The notes: generated from the letters alone by a model not told the origin. 64,000 nt of DNA from Mycobacterium sp. PSTR-4-N (GCF_022348085.1 NZ_JAKRFN010000017.1:1-64000), one strand, 5' to 3'; numbered from the stretch's first letter, positions 1 through 8,596 are shown. Made by a program: numbers and translations.

Positions 1-1
1 C

Positions 2-1534
2 GGGAATGGTGGCGCCGGGGCTGCGGGCGGAGCAGGCTCCAGCGGTGGCAACGGCGGCGCCGGTGGGCTTGGCGGCGAAGGAGCCTACGGGGCTGACACC
101 GGGGGTCGTGGCGGGCGCGGCGGCGACGGCGGCACCGGCGGGACCGGCGGCCTCGGAACGGCGACGCTCGATCCGGGCGAAGGTGGGACAGGTGGCGAGG
201 CAGGCGACGGCGGAGCCGGAGGAACCGGGGCCGTCTCCCCCGGCGACGGCGGTGACGGTGGCGACGGCGGAACCGGCGGAACGGGAGGAACGCCCGGCGG
301 TGCGGGTGGTGCGGGCGGCCAGCTCGGCTCCGGCGGCGTCGGTGGAACAAAGCGCGACGACCCGACCGTTCAGGGTGCCAGCGGCTCGGACGGCAGCGCG
401 GGCGCCCAGGGCGCCGCAGGTGCCAGTTCCGTTGCGGCGCAATCGACTGCGCCGCCGGCCAAGTCACCCTTCGCCGAACTCGCCCGTCGGTGGGCGTACG
501 TCTACTTCAACCGGGCACCGTCGGCATCGCCGGAGACAGGACCGCAGACGGGCGACAACAAGCAGATCGTCATCGACATGAACGGCCAGAGCAACAACGG
601 ATACGACGTCACCTACACCGTGACGAGCGGGCCCCGCTACGGCACGCTCGTCGCCGGCGACGAACCCGGGACGTACACCTACATCGTCGATCCGGCGCTG
701 GTTCGGCCGGGGATGCAGGACAGTTTCGTGATCACGCTCGACAACGGGGTTCAGGCGGTTCGCCCCGGACTGGCCGGCGTGCTGCAGAAGCAGCGCCATG
801 ACCGGGCCGTCGAGAAGGGCTTCGCACAGGCGGACACGGTCGAACAGCTGGTCACGATCAGGGTCCTCGGTGACGGCGTCTACGGCGACGTCGCCGAGGG
901 CAACAAGTACTGGGTCAGCCAGAGCTTCTCCAACTGCGCTCTCCAGGCCAGTGCGTCCGCGATCGGCATTGCGACCAAGACGACCCCGCCGACCGAGGCC
1001 GAGATGGTGTACCTGGCCAAAACCACCGGCAGTGTGGTCAGGCCGGGAAGCATGATCTTCCTCGACGAGAACATCGACGAGGGAGCCGCTACCCAGGACC
1101 TGCCCACCCTGATGGAGCAGTACTTCGCCGTCACGGCGACCTACTCCACGGGCGCGACGGTCGACGAGAACGGTGACACCGTGTTGCCGACGACACTCGA
1201 TGCGCAACGGCAGCTGCGTGACCTCGAAGCCGCTCTCGCACAAGGCAAGTCAGCCGTGGTGGTCTACTCGACGAACATCGTCTGGACGGCCGTCGCCGGC
1301 AGTGCGCCAGAGGGTCAGGACGGCTACTTCACCCTCGATCACGCCGCGGTGGTCACCGAAGTTGATCTCGCCAACGGCGTCGTCTACGTCAACGACAGCT
1401 CGATGACCGACGACGACGGACAGCTCATCGGCCGAGGCAAGAAGCTGCCGATCGGTGTGTTCCTCTCGGGCTGGCAGGCGAGCAACTACGACATGGTCAT
1501 CGTCGAAGCACGCACCCCCGCGGTCGAGGTCTGA
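2..1534 (+). CDS. PGRS-like glycine-rich protein with C-terminal C39-type cysteine peptidase domain (5' end missing)
   Basis: The frame is open from the left edge, so the N-terminus (possibly a PE or signal region) is missing. Roughly the first 115 codons are Gly-Gly-X repeats (GGNGG, GGTGGTGG, GGDGGDGG) as in PGRS proteins. A short linker follows, then a beta-rich stretch around VTYTVTSGPRYGTLV resembling bacterial Ig/VCBS-like domains. The last 190 or so residues look like a C39-type peptidase: Cys in SNCALQAS, His in DHAAVVTEV and Asn in VYVNDSS are candidate catalytic residues. It is probably a surface or secreted protein; no substrate can be named. Ends in a GC-rich hairpin facing the ferredoxin gene. 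Confidence 0.75.
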   Translation, partial: GNGGAGAAGGAGSSGGNGGAGGLGGEGAYGADTGGRGGRGGDGGTGGTGGLGTATLDPGEGGTGGEAGDGGAGGTGAVSPGDGGDGGDGGTGGTGGTPGGAGGAGGQLGSGGVGGTKRDDPTVQGASGSDGSAGAQGAAGASSVAAQSTAPPAKSPFAELARRWAYVYFNRAPSASPETGPQTGDNKQIVIDMNGQSNNGYDVTYTVTSGPRYGTLVAGDEPGTYTYIVDPALVRPGMQDSFVITLDNGVQAVRPGLAGVLQKQRHDRAVEKGFAQADTVEQLVTIRVLGDGVYGDVAEGNKYWVSQSFSNCALQASASAIGIATKTTPPTEAEMVYLAKTTGSVVRPGSMIFLDENIDEGAATQDLPTLMEQYFAVTATYSTGATVDENGDTVLPTTLDAQRQLRDLEAALAQGKSAVVVYSTNIVWTAVAGSAPEGQDGYFTLDHAAVVTEVDLANGVVYVNDSSMTDDDGQLIGRGKKLPIGVFLSGWQASNYDMVIVEARTPAVEV

Positions 1535-1542
1535 GGTCGTCA

Positions 1543-1570
1543 ACCGCCGGGCCCGGGCGGGTCCGGCGGT
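1543..1570. terminator. GC-rich hairpin between convergent genes
   Basis: ACCGCCGG and CCGGCGGT form a perfect 8-bp stem around a 12-nt loop. It sits 8 bases after the PGRS stop and about 90 bases before the ferredoxin stop on the other strand. There is no T-run, so it is only a candidate terminator of the kind common in mycobacteria. Confidence 0.35.
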
Positions 1571-1662
1571 GCGACTCTCGGCCATCCGCGATTGAGCGGG
1601 CGCCCCACTTCATCCCTGGGTCGTGCCGCGCCGCCGATCGTCGGCCGGCACCTGCGACCACC

Positions 1663-1866
1663 TCAGGCTTTGTCTGTGTCCACGGCCAATGCCGCGACGG
1701 GGCACACGCTCACCGCCGACTCGGCTTGGCTGGCCAAGTCGTCGGCGAGGGGCTGCGACGTCTTCACGACGGCGACCCCCTCGTCGTCGAGGTCCAACAC
1801 GTCGGGGGCGGCGGTCAGACACTGGCCGTGGCCTTCGCAGCGGTCGCGGTCGATCAGGATGTTCAT
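1663..1866 (-). CDS. 3Fe-4S ferredoxin, likely P450 redox partner
   Basis: A 67-residue ferredoxin that passes electrons to a monooxygenase. Cluster ligands are visible as Cys10, Cys16 and Cys55 (followed by Pro), with His13 where 4Fe-4S ferredoxins have a fourth cysteine. That pattern is typical of the actinobacterial single-cluster ferredoxins encoded near P450 genes. The ATG at 1866 was preferred over a longer frame start at 1896 because MNILIDRDRC matches the usual N-terminus. A P450 gene lies 2.5 kb away on the opposite strand, a plausible partner. Divergent from the acyl-CoA synthetase, sharing a 400-bp intergenic region. Confidence 0.85.
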   Translation of the reverse strand: MNILIDRDRCEGHGQCLTAAPDVLDLDDEGVAVVKTSQPLADDLASQAESAVSVCPVAALAVDTDKA

Positions 1867-1940
1867 GAGTAGGCCTCCTGGCGCTGGGGACGGCAATTTC
1901 CGTCGACGATCACACGCCGAGGATGCAGTGTCAACAGTTT

Positions 1941-1956
1941 CTGACTTAATCGTCAG
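1941..1956. promoter_or_regulatory. Possible operator in the divergent ferredoxin/acyl-CoA synthetase intergenic region
   Basis: CTGAC-TTAATC-GTCAG is a 5-bp inverted repeat in the otherwise featureless 1867-2271 region, 75 bases upstream of the ferredoxin start. A TTGACT hexamer at about 2210 could be a promoter element for the rightward genes. Neither is assigned to a known regulator. Confidence 0.25.
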
Positions 1957-2271
1957 CTACGAGGATGTCCTCAATGCCGTCGATACCGCTTACCGTGCGC
2001 GCGGGCGAAGGCTCAATCGAACCGCCGCTCTGGCTACTCCGGTGTCAGCGGAACGGGCCAGGAGTCAGGCACGTCATGCAGGGCCGAGATGTCTGTGATG
2101 TCCGGTAACGGCCTGTTGCACAGCGCTTTTGCCTGTTTCGCCGCTGCGCTCAGGCGCATTCATGCGGCGATGGTACCCACAGCTCATTTTTGAGGATTTC
2201 GTCAGCAACATTGACTGAGCGTCTGGTCGTATGTGACGATTTATTCAGAAAGTATTCCGAGGAGGTGCAGC

Positions 2272-2379
2272 GTGGCACAACAGGCGACACCGCGTCGTGG
2301 TCGGCGAAACATCCGATGCAACGAGCGGGTCAGAGGCGCACAGGATCTGGGCACGCAGCGAAAGGCGGTGCCTGCGTGA
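2272..2379 (+). CDS. Short 35-codon ORF translationally coupled to the acyl-CoA synthetase
   Basis: A GTG at 2272 follows a near-ideal ribosome-binding site (GAGGAGG) and opens a 35-codon Arg-rich frame. Its TGA overlaps the GTG of the next gene (GTGA at 2376-2379). The peptide resembles no known protein. It could be a leader ORF whose translation delivers ribosomes to the synthetase start, or a remnant of a longer gene. Existence as an expressed peptide is inferred from signal strength and overlap only. Confidence 0.35.
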   Translation: MAQQATPRRGRRNIRCNERVRGAQDLGTQRKAVPA

Positions 2380-4262
2380 GTGCCGAACTGCTGTGGCCCG
2401 CTGCACACACCCCACAGAACATCACGGCCATCGAGGAGATCCCGCTGGAGCGTCGAGGCCTGCCGGCATGCACCTACGATGTGGTCCTGCGCGCCGGTCG
2501 ATTGTGGCCCGAGCGCACCGCAGTCACCGTGCTGCCAGAGGGCAGCAATTACCTGCAGAACGTTCGCCGGACTTTCGGGGAGCTCGCCGCCGACGTGACC
2601 CGTGCCGCGAAGGTGTTGCGGCAGTTGGGAGTCGGTCGACGAGATGCCGTACTTCTGATCAGTCCCAACTGCGCGGAGTTGATCACGGCCACCCTCGCTG
2701 CTCAAGCCGCCGGAATCGCGGTGCCGGTCAACGGATCGCTGTCCGGCGAGCACATCGCCCAGTTGGCGCGGCTGTCCGGTGCCCGTGTCCTGGTGACGGC
2801 AGCTCCCGAACTCGACCCGGCCGGTGTCGAACGCGCGGCCGCGCTTGCCGGTGCGGGGTTGATCGACACGGTGGTGCTACTGCGCCCGACGTTGGCCGAG
2901 GGGGCGGCAGGCCCACCCCCCGATGTACCCGGAGCCGACGTGGCCTACCTGTGGACGCTGGCCGCAGACCACGACGCCGAGCCATTTGGCGACGGTCACG
3001 CCGAGTCTGCCGACCTGGCCTCGCTGTTCCATACCGGCGGCACCACCGGCACCCCGAAGCTGGCCGCGCACACTCACGGCAACGAAGTCACCGACGCGTG
3101 GATGGTCGCCGTCGGTGCCGATCTCGACGAGGATGCGGTGGTCTTCGCCGCGCTGCCGCTGTTTCACGTCAACGCACTGGTCGTGACCCTGTTGGCTCCC
3201 CTTCTGAGAGGTCAGTCGGTCGTCTGGGCGGGACCGCAGGGATACCGCGACATGGGCCTGTACGCCAACTTCTGGCGCATCGTCGAGCACTACCGGCTGG
3301 CGGCGATGAGCGCTGTGCCGACGGTGTACGCAGTGCTCTCCCAGATCCCTGTCGACGCAGACATCTCGAGCCTCCAGATGGCGGTGTCAGGCGCCTCCGC
3401 GCTGCCGGACACAGTGCGCCAGGACTTCGTCGATTCCACGGGGGTCAGCCTGGTCGAGGGCTACGGACTCACCGAGGCCACCTGTGCCAGTGCCCGGAGC
3501 TTCCCTGACCATCCGCGCCCCGGGTCGGTAGGTCAGCGCATGCCCTATCAGCGCGCCAGAGCAGTCCAGGTCGGCGACGACGGCTCCTGGGAACAGCTTC
3601 CGGCCGGTCGCGTCGGGAACCTCGTGATCAGCGGACCGACCGTCTTCCCCGGTTACGTCACGGCGCGAGACGACGACGGCTACGTTCTCGACGGGCGCGG
3701 CGCCCTGCGCGACGGCTGGCTCGACACCGGTGATCTGGCCAGCGTCGACGAGGAGGGCTTCGTCTATCTGGCTGGTCGGGCGAAGGATCTCATCATCCGC
3801 GGCGGCCACAACATCGACCCCGCGGTGATCGAGGATGCGTTACTCGCCCATCCGGATGTCACCGCCGCCGCCGCGGTGGCACGACCCGACGTCCATTCCG
3901 GCGAGGTGCCGGTCGGATTCGTCACCGTACGGCCGGGCGCGACCGTCACCGGAGCGGACCTGACCGCGTATGCGGGTGAGCAGATCAACGAACGCGCCGC
4001 GGCCCCCAAATCGGTCACCATCATCGACGCGATCCCCGTGACCGACGTAGGTAAACCCTTCAAGGTTCCGCTGCGTGCGCTCGCCGCCGAACAGGCGCTC
4101 ACTGACGCGCTTGCCGAGCACCCCGGAGTGCTGAGCGTGCGCGGTGAGGTCATCGGCGGAACTCCGACTGTCGTACTCACCCTCGGTCAGGACGCCGACT
4201 GCGCAGCCGTTGAGCGGGTGGCGAAGTCGTTCGCGGTGAAGCACGACATCCACCAATCGTGA
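2376..4262 (+). CDS. AMP-forming acyl-CoA synthetase (ANL superfamily)
   Basis: Activates a carboxylic acid to its acyl-AMP and then CoA thioester; the acid is unknown. Motifs in order: the phosphate-binding loop HTGGTTGTPK, the VEGYGLTEAT region, the hinge GWLDTGDLASVDEEG and YLAGRAKDLIIRGGHNI, and the C-terminal PVTDVGKPFK, where Lys560 is the expected catalytic lysine. At 628 residues it has the family length plus a 60-residue C-terminal extension. GTG 2376 was chosen because it overlaps the stop of a short upstream ORF and has AAAGGCGG upstream; in-frame codons back to 2190 look non-coding. It probably feeds, or is fed by, the P450 encoded next. Confidence 0.85.
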   Translation: MSAELLWPAAHTPQNITAIEEIPLERRGLPACTYDVVLRAGRLWPERTAVTVLPEGSNYLQNVRRTFGELAADVTRAAKVLRQLGVGRRDAVLLISPNCAELITATLAAQAAGIAVPVNGSLSGEHIAQLARLSGARVLVTAAPELDPAGVERAAALAGAGLIDTVVLLRPTLAEGAAGPPPDVPGADVAYLWTLAADHDAEPFGDGHAESADLASLFHTGGTTGTPKLAAHTHGNEVTDAWMVAVGADLDEDAVVFAALPLFHVNALVVTLLAPLLRGQSVVWAGPQGYRDMGLYANFWRIVEHYRLAAMSAVPTVYAVLSQIPVDADISSLQMAVSGASALPDTVRQDFVDSTGVSLVEGYGLTEATCASARSFPDHPRPGSVGQRMPYQRARAVQVGDDGSWEQLPAGRVGNLVISGPTVFPGYVTARDDDGYVLDGRGALRDGWLDTGDLASVDEEGFVYLAGRAKDLIIRGGHNIDPAVIEDALLAHPDVTAAAAVARPDVHSGEVPVGFVTVRPGATVTGADLTAYAGEQINERAAAPKSVTIIDAIPVTDVGKPFKVPLRALAAEQALTDALAEHPGVLSVRGEVIGGTPTVVLTLGQDADCAAVERVAKSFAVKHDIHQS

Positions 4263-4341
4263 CTGACGACGGACACACAACCCGTTCCACTGATTCGCCG
4301 CGGACCCAGCGTGCCGGCGTCACCCACGAATAGGAAGTCCC

Positions 4342-5532
4342 GTGTTTCGTCGACCTTCGCATGTCCCGGTGTATCGGCCCGACATCTACAGCCGCTCCGC
4401 GATTCTCGATCCCTATCCGCACTACTCGGCGATGCGCCGACTGGGCCCGGTGGTTTGGCTGGCGCGCCATCGCCTCTTCGCGCTGCCGCGCTTCGCCGAA
4501 TGCAAAGCCACCTTGCGTGACGATGGCACCTTCCTGTCGGGGCATGGTGTTGCCGCCAACCCGCTCACCAATCGACTTTCCGGTGGCACCACCCTCAACA
4601 GTGATGGCTCCGAACATGATCGCCGCCGCAAACTCGTCGCTCACCGCCTGTTGCCGCGGGCGCTGCGCACTGTGAGCGACGACGTCGACGCGCGGGCGGT
4701 GGGCATCGTCGACGAGGCCGTGCGCAGGCAGAGCGTCGAGGCGGTGACCGACCTCGCCACGGCACTCCCCCTGGCTGTCGTGCCTGATCTGGTCGGGTGG
4801 CCGCGCGATCAACGGGATCACCTTCTCGATTGGGCCGCTGCCACGTTCGACATCCTGGGTCCCTTGAACCTGCAGGGTCTCAGAGCCGTGCCGCGCAGTC
4901 TGCAGATGTTGCGGTTCGCCCGGCGTGTGGTACGAGAGCGCAATGTGCTGCCCGGAAGCTTGGCTCACGAGTTGCTCGTCGCCGTCGACGAGGGCCGCCT
5001 CCAGGAGCACGAAGTGCCGCCGCTGCTCGTCGACTACATTGCTCCGTCGCTCGACACCACCATCAGCGCAATCGCCAGTGCCATCTACCTTTTCGCCACT
5101 CATCCCGAGCAGTGGGAGTTGCTCAAGGACGACCCTTCGCTCATCCCCAACGCCGTCAACGAGGTGGTGCGCTTCGAGTCTCCGTTACGTGCCTTCACGC
5201 GAAAATCGCTGACACCGAGCACGGTGGGCGACGTGAGGCTGCCGGCGGGGGCCCGAACCCTCGTGCTCTACGCATCCGCCAACCGCGACGAACTCGAATG
5301 GGACACTCCCGACGTCTTCGACATCCGCAACGACGCGGGACGGCATATCGGCTTCGGCAACGGCGCCCACGCGTGTGCCGGACAAGGGTTGGCCCGGCTC
5401 GAAACCACCGCGATGCTGAGGGCACTTCTCGAACGCGTCGACCGCATCGAGATCGCCGGCGAGCCGATCTGGGCCGTCAACAACATCATTCACCGCCACG
5501 AGCGGCTCCCGATACGGCTCATTCGAGCGTGA
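4342..5532 (+). CDS. Cytochrome P450
   Basis: A soluble bacterial class I P450 of 396 residues. The heme loop GFGNGAHACAG carries the thiolate ligand Cys345. The K-helix ExxR pair is Glu274/Arg277 in NEVVRF, and the I-helix has the acid-alcohol pair in SLDTT (Asp238). GTG start with GGAAG upstream. It lies 79 bp after the acyl-CoA synthetase on the same strand, and the ferredoxin at 1.7 kb is a plausible electron donor. The CYP family and substrate cannot be assigned by eye. The group likely oxidises and activates a hydrophobic or cyclic acid, which is inference from context. Confidence 0.9.
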   Translation: MFRRPSHVPVYRPDIYSRSAILDPYPHYSAMRRLGPVVWLARHRLFALPRFAECKATLRDDGTFLSGHGVAANPLTNRLSGGTTLNSDGSEHDRRRKLVAHRLLPRALRTVSDDVDARAVGIVDEAVRRQSVEAVTDLATALPLAVVPDLVGWPRDQRDHLLDWAAATFDILGPLNLQGLRAVPRSLQMLRFARRVVRERNVLPGSLAHELLVAVDEGRLQEHEVPPLLVDYIAPSLDTTISAIASAIYLFATHPEQWELLKDDPSLIPNAVNEVVRFESPLRAFTRKSLTPSTVGDVRLPAGARTLVLYASANRDELEWDTPDVFDIRNDAGRHIGFGNGAHACAGQGLARLETTAMLRALLERVDRIEIAGEPIWAVNNIIHRHERLPIRLIRA

Positions 5533-5547
5533 GAGGACACCTCCAAG

Positions 5548-5850
5548 TCTGACGGCCACATCGACGACGTCATCGTCGGGTTTGATCCCGCCGGAGCCGG
5601 AGCCGCCAACGCCGCCGGCTCAGGTGGCCTACACAACCTTGTCGTCGAACGCGACCCCGCGATTCGACCGCAAGCGCCCGATCGCCCTCGAAGCCCTGCG
5701 CGTCATCCGCGGCTTCGACTTGTTCGACAAGATCAGCACTCACATGCACCTGGGCGTCACGGCCCGGTTCATCGGCCTCGACGGCAAGACCTTCCTCGCG
5801 ATCAACCCTGTCTTTACAACCCGCCGCATCCATACACCGTGTGGGAAGGC
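5548..5850 (+). pseudogene. Decayed FAD-dependent aromatic monooxygenase (MhpA-like) remnant
   Basis: Fragments of one flavin monooxygenase appear in two frames. The frame continuing from the P450 stop reads DDVIVGFDPAGAGAAN then LHNLVVERDP, a damaged Rossmann FAD motif whose second Gly is now Asp. After about 5665 the homology shifts frame to ALRVIRGFDLFDK and MHLGVTARFIGLDGKTFLAI, characteristic of MhpA-type hydroxylases. A further shift near 5820 precedes NPPHPYTVWE. There is no usable start, and most of the roughly 550-residue protein is missing. The rest of the gap to 6159 shows no recognisable coding sequence. Confidence 0.65.
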
Positions 5851-6159
5851 AGTCAGACCCAAAGGGTCCCGTCCACGGCGACAAACTCCGACTGCGAGGA
5901 ACGCAAGTCACAGCTCCGAATCGTGTTCCCCACCGGCCGGCGCCATAGCTTCGAACAACGGGTCACGGCAAAGATCTCCACCGCGTGGGCGGAGGTTACC
6001 CCTACCGACGCGGGAGGCTGTCCCCCGTGACACGCGCAGTTCCGAGCAGCATGCTGTGGTCGAGCCTCTCGTGTGGCGACGACCCTTGGGAATTCGGGGT
6101 CTGGCTGAGTGAGACGGCACGACAGACACGTGGGCAACGCAACATCGGAGCGGAATGTC

Positions 6160-7302
6160 ATGAAGACGAACGCAGAACCGCGAGGACTTCTTGTGACGGG
6201 GCGTCGCAATTTTCTGGGAGGCGTCGCAGCACTTGGTGTCGGCGCGGGACTGTCCGCGTGTGCCGATGTCCCCGTCGACTCCGTGACGGAGGATGAGGAT
6301 ATCTCGGTGCGAGATCGAGACCTCCCACTCATAGCCACGGAAGAGACCTACTCCACCGACGAGCTGATTGCGCTGAACGCGATCAACAACGATCACGCGA
6401 AGTACCTCAGGGGAATCGGTCTTGCCGAACTCGGACAAAGCCGCATCGATGCGATGGATCAGGCCGGCATCAAGGTGGGAATTCTCTCTGCCCACACGCC
6501 AGGCGTCCAGGATCTCGCAGGTCGGGAGGGGATCGATTCGGCGTTTCGTCTCAACTCGATGATCGCCGATGGCCCGATGACCGCCTATCCGGGCCGATAC
6601 CAGGCTTTCGCCACCCTGCCGCTGCAGGACCCCGGAGCGTCCGCGGACGAATTGGAGCGCGCTGTCCGCGAAGACGGCTTCGTCGGTGCCATGACCAATG
6701 GATTCGTTGGCAGCAAGTTCCTCGACCACCAGGATTTCGAACCCGTTCTGGCCCGTGCCGAGGCACTTGATGTTCCGCTGTACCTGCACCCAGGCTTCCC
6801 GCCCAAAGAAGTCTTCGACATCTATTACCGTATTGAGCGCTCGGGATACAACGACGTGTACCAGGACTACATCTTCAGTGGTTCAGGATACGGCTGGCAC
6901 CAAGAGGTGCTCACTCAGAGCCTTCGGCTGATCATGTCCGGGGTGTTCGACAGATTCCCTGGGCTCCAGATGATCGTCGGCCACATGGGAGAAGGCCTCC
7001 CCTTCTACTACGAACGCATCGTCGAAGATCTCGGCGGTTCGACCGAAGAATCGCTGAACAAGCCTCTGGCACAATACTTCAACGACAACTTCTGGTTCAC
7101 GACGAGCGCATTCTTCCAGGATGAACTGCTTCGTCTCCTGCTGAACTACATCAGTGCGGATCGAGTGATGTTCGCTACCGACTACCCGTTCGCGAACATG
7201 AAGGGCGGAGCCGACTGGCTACGGGCAGTGGACTTGCCACGAGAGACGAAGGAAAAGATCGCGTTCCGGAACGCGGAGAAACTGTTCCGCATCAGCGTGT
7301 GA
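6160..7302 (+). CDS. Tat-exported amidohydrolase family 2 protein (ACMSD-like), putative lipoprotein
   Basis: A 380-residue metal-dependent hydrolase or decarboxylase of the amidohydrolase-2 family. The N-terminus has a twin-arginine signal (GRRNFLGG, hydrophobic stretch, then LSAC lipobox), so the folded enzyme is likely exported and lipid-anchored, which is unusual for this mostly cytosolic family. LYLHPGFPP, IVGHMGEG and FATDYPF contain the expected metal-binding His residues and catalytic Asp. ATG 6160 places the signal peptide correctly; upstream codons in frame lack coding character. Family members decarboxylate or hydrolyse aromatic and keto acids; the substrate here is unknown. Confidence 0.8.
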   Translation: MKTNAEPRGLLVTGRRNFLGGVAALGVGAGLSACADVPVDSVTEDEDISVRDRDLPLIATEETYSTDELIALNAINNDHAKYLRGIGLAELGQSRIDAMDQAGIKVGILSAHTPGVQDLAGREGIDSAFRLNSMIADGPMTAYPGRYQAFATLPLQDPGASADELERAVREDGFVGAMTNGFVGSKFLDHQDFEPVLARAEALDVPLYLHPGFPPKEVFDIYYRIERSGYNDVYQDYIFSGSGYGWHQEVLTQSLRLIMSGVFDRFPGLQMIVGHMGEGLPFYYERIVEDLGGSTEESLNKPLAQYFNDNFWFTTSAFFQDELLRLLLNYISADRVMFATDYPFANMKGGADWLRAVDLPRETKEKIAFRNAEKLFRISV

Positions 7303-7393
7303 TGCGTCGATGCCGCCGCTGGATTGCGTCCATGATGATGGTTTAGGAGTCGGATCTGACCAGGGATGCCGGCGTGGATTGAGCGGGCCCTCC

Positions 7394-7416
7394 CCGAGAA
7401 ATCATGAGGTTCTCGG
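7394..7416. terminator. Hairpin downstream of the amidohydrolase
   Basis: CCGAGAA and TTCTCGG pair perfectly (7 bp, 9-nt loop) between the convergent amidohydrolase and SDR genes. There is no T-tract. Candidate bidirectional terminator. Confidence 0.3.
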
Positions 7417-7484
7417 CGAGCCCATCTGTCGACGCTGGCTGCAGACCACGCCGCCAGCCCAAGCCTCGTCGAACGGCGCGCGGG

Positions 7485-8336
7485 TCAGTTCCCTGCGAGT
7501 TGGGCGCCATCGGCGAAATCGGTGCTGCGCGTCAGTGATTCCCATTGCCGGATGTCGTTGTCGACGGAAGTGCGCGCGGCCGTCACCAGCCGCAGCGCGT
7601 CCGAACCCAACAGCAGATGCGCCGGCGGTTGATCGACATCGAGGATCGACAGGACAGCTTCGGCCGCCTTCGCGGGGTTGCCGAGCTGGTTCCCGCTTGC
7701 GTTGAGCCGCGCGGTACGGATGGGGTCGAACAGCTCGTCGTAGTCGGCGATGGTGTGCGTGGCGCGGGTCATCGAACGGCCGGCCCAGTCGGTGCGGAAC
7801 GAACCCGGGGCGATCGCGGTGACGTGGATACCGAACGCGGAGACTTCCTGGCGGATGCTTTCCAGCATGCCTTCGACGGCGAACTTGCTGGCACAGTAGG
7901 CCGACATGCCAGGGACCGCCATGAGCCCGCCCATCGACGTGACCGCCATCAGATGGCCGGCGCGTCGCCGGCGCATGAAGGGAAGTACGGACTGCAGAGT
8001 GGCGGCCACACCGAAGACGTTGGTGGCGAACTGCGCACGCATCTCGGCGAGCGATGTCTCTTCGAAGATGCCCTCGACGCCGTAGCCGGCGTTGGCAATG
8101 GCGACGTCGATAGGGCCGACGGTCGACTCGACGTCGACGACGGTCCGGGCCACCGCTGCGTCATCGGTCACATCGACTGTGCGGGCGTATGCGCGGTCCG
8201 GCGAGCGCGCCTCGAAAGCCGCTGCATCCGCGGGTGTGCGCACGGTGCCCACCACCCGGTGCCCGGCATCGAGAGCTGCCTCGGCGAACGCTCGCCCGAG
8301 CCCTGTGCTCACTCCGGTGATCAAAATCGTGCGCAT
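7485..8336 (-). CDS. Short-chain dehydrogenase/reductase (classical SDR)
   Basis: An NAD(P)-dependent oxidoreductase of 283 residues. The cofactor motif is TGVSTGLGRAFAE near the N-terminus, NAGYG follows, and the catalytic residues are Ser in VTSMGG with Tyr-x3-Lys in YCASK. ATG 8336 is preferred because GGAGGCGGC lies just upstream and MRTILITG starts the Rossmann fold directly. It is divergent from a TetR gene, a common arrangement for SDRs under local repression. Substrate unknown. Confidence 0.88.
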   Translation of the reverse strand: MRTILITGVSTGLGRAFAEAALDAGHRVVGTVRTPADAAAFEARSPDRAYARTVDVTDDAAVARTVVDVESTVGPIDVAIANAGYGVEGIFEETSLAEMRAQFATNVFGVAATLQSVLPFMRRRRAGHLMAVTSMGGLMAVPGMSAYCASKFAVEGMLESIRQEVSAFGIHVTAIAPGSFRTDWAGRSMTRATHTIADYDELFDPIRTARLNASGNQLGNPAKAAEAVLSILDVDQPPAHLLLGSDALRLVTAARTSVDNDIRQWESLTRSTDFADGAQLAGN

Positions 8337-8372
8337 GCCGCCTCCGCGATCTCGGTACATTACTAAGCATAG

Positions 8373-8529
8373 TGTCGATTAAAATAAGCACAACGTCAAG
8401 TTTTGGGTACTGGTCTGCCATTCGACACCGCAAAGAGCGTTGACATACCACGGATGACGCTGCTCGCCGGCAGGCCGCGCCACGGTGTCGATTGACCTTT
8501 CCCTGTCCGCTGCCGAAAATAATCAGCAC
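8373..8529. promoter_or_regulatory. SDR/TetR divergent promoter region with repeated elements
   Basis: TGTCGATT occurs at 8373-8380 and again at 8486-8493. AAAATAAGCAC at 8381-8391 is echoed by AAAATAATCAGCAC at 8516-8529. Two similarly built elements flanking a divergent promoter would suit a TetR autoregulator, but neither is a clear palindrome. Confidence 0.3.
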
Positions 8530-8557
8530 GATTTCGACTTCATGGAGGTTGAGAGCC

Positions 8558-8596
8558 ATGCCGGAAAAGATCGAACACCGGATCACCGCCAGGTGA
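8558..8596 (+). CDS. Putative 12-residue leader peptide coupled to the TetR gene
   Basis: ATG 8558 follows GGAGG with good spacing and encodes a 12-residue peptide (MPEKIEHRITAR). Its TGA overlaps an in-frame GTG of the TetR gene (GTGA, 8593-8596). None of the alternative TetR starts (GTG 8485, ATG 8542) has a recognisable ribosome-binding site. Short coupled ORF inferred; no peptide evidence. Confidence 0.35.
   Translation: MPEKIEHRITAR

Noticed and set aside
2..340. Periodic short repeats that could be taken for a CRISPR or tandem DNA repeat
   Set aside because: The periodicity is at the codon level (Gly-Gly-X) in one open frame, with no fixed-length spacer or conserved repeat unit.
5582..6112. 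A 176-codon frame in the gap after the P450 as an intact gene
   Set aside because: Only its first third resembles a flavin hydroxylase and lacks the FAD motif, which lies in another frame; better explained as a pseudogene.
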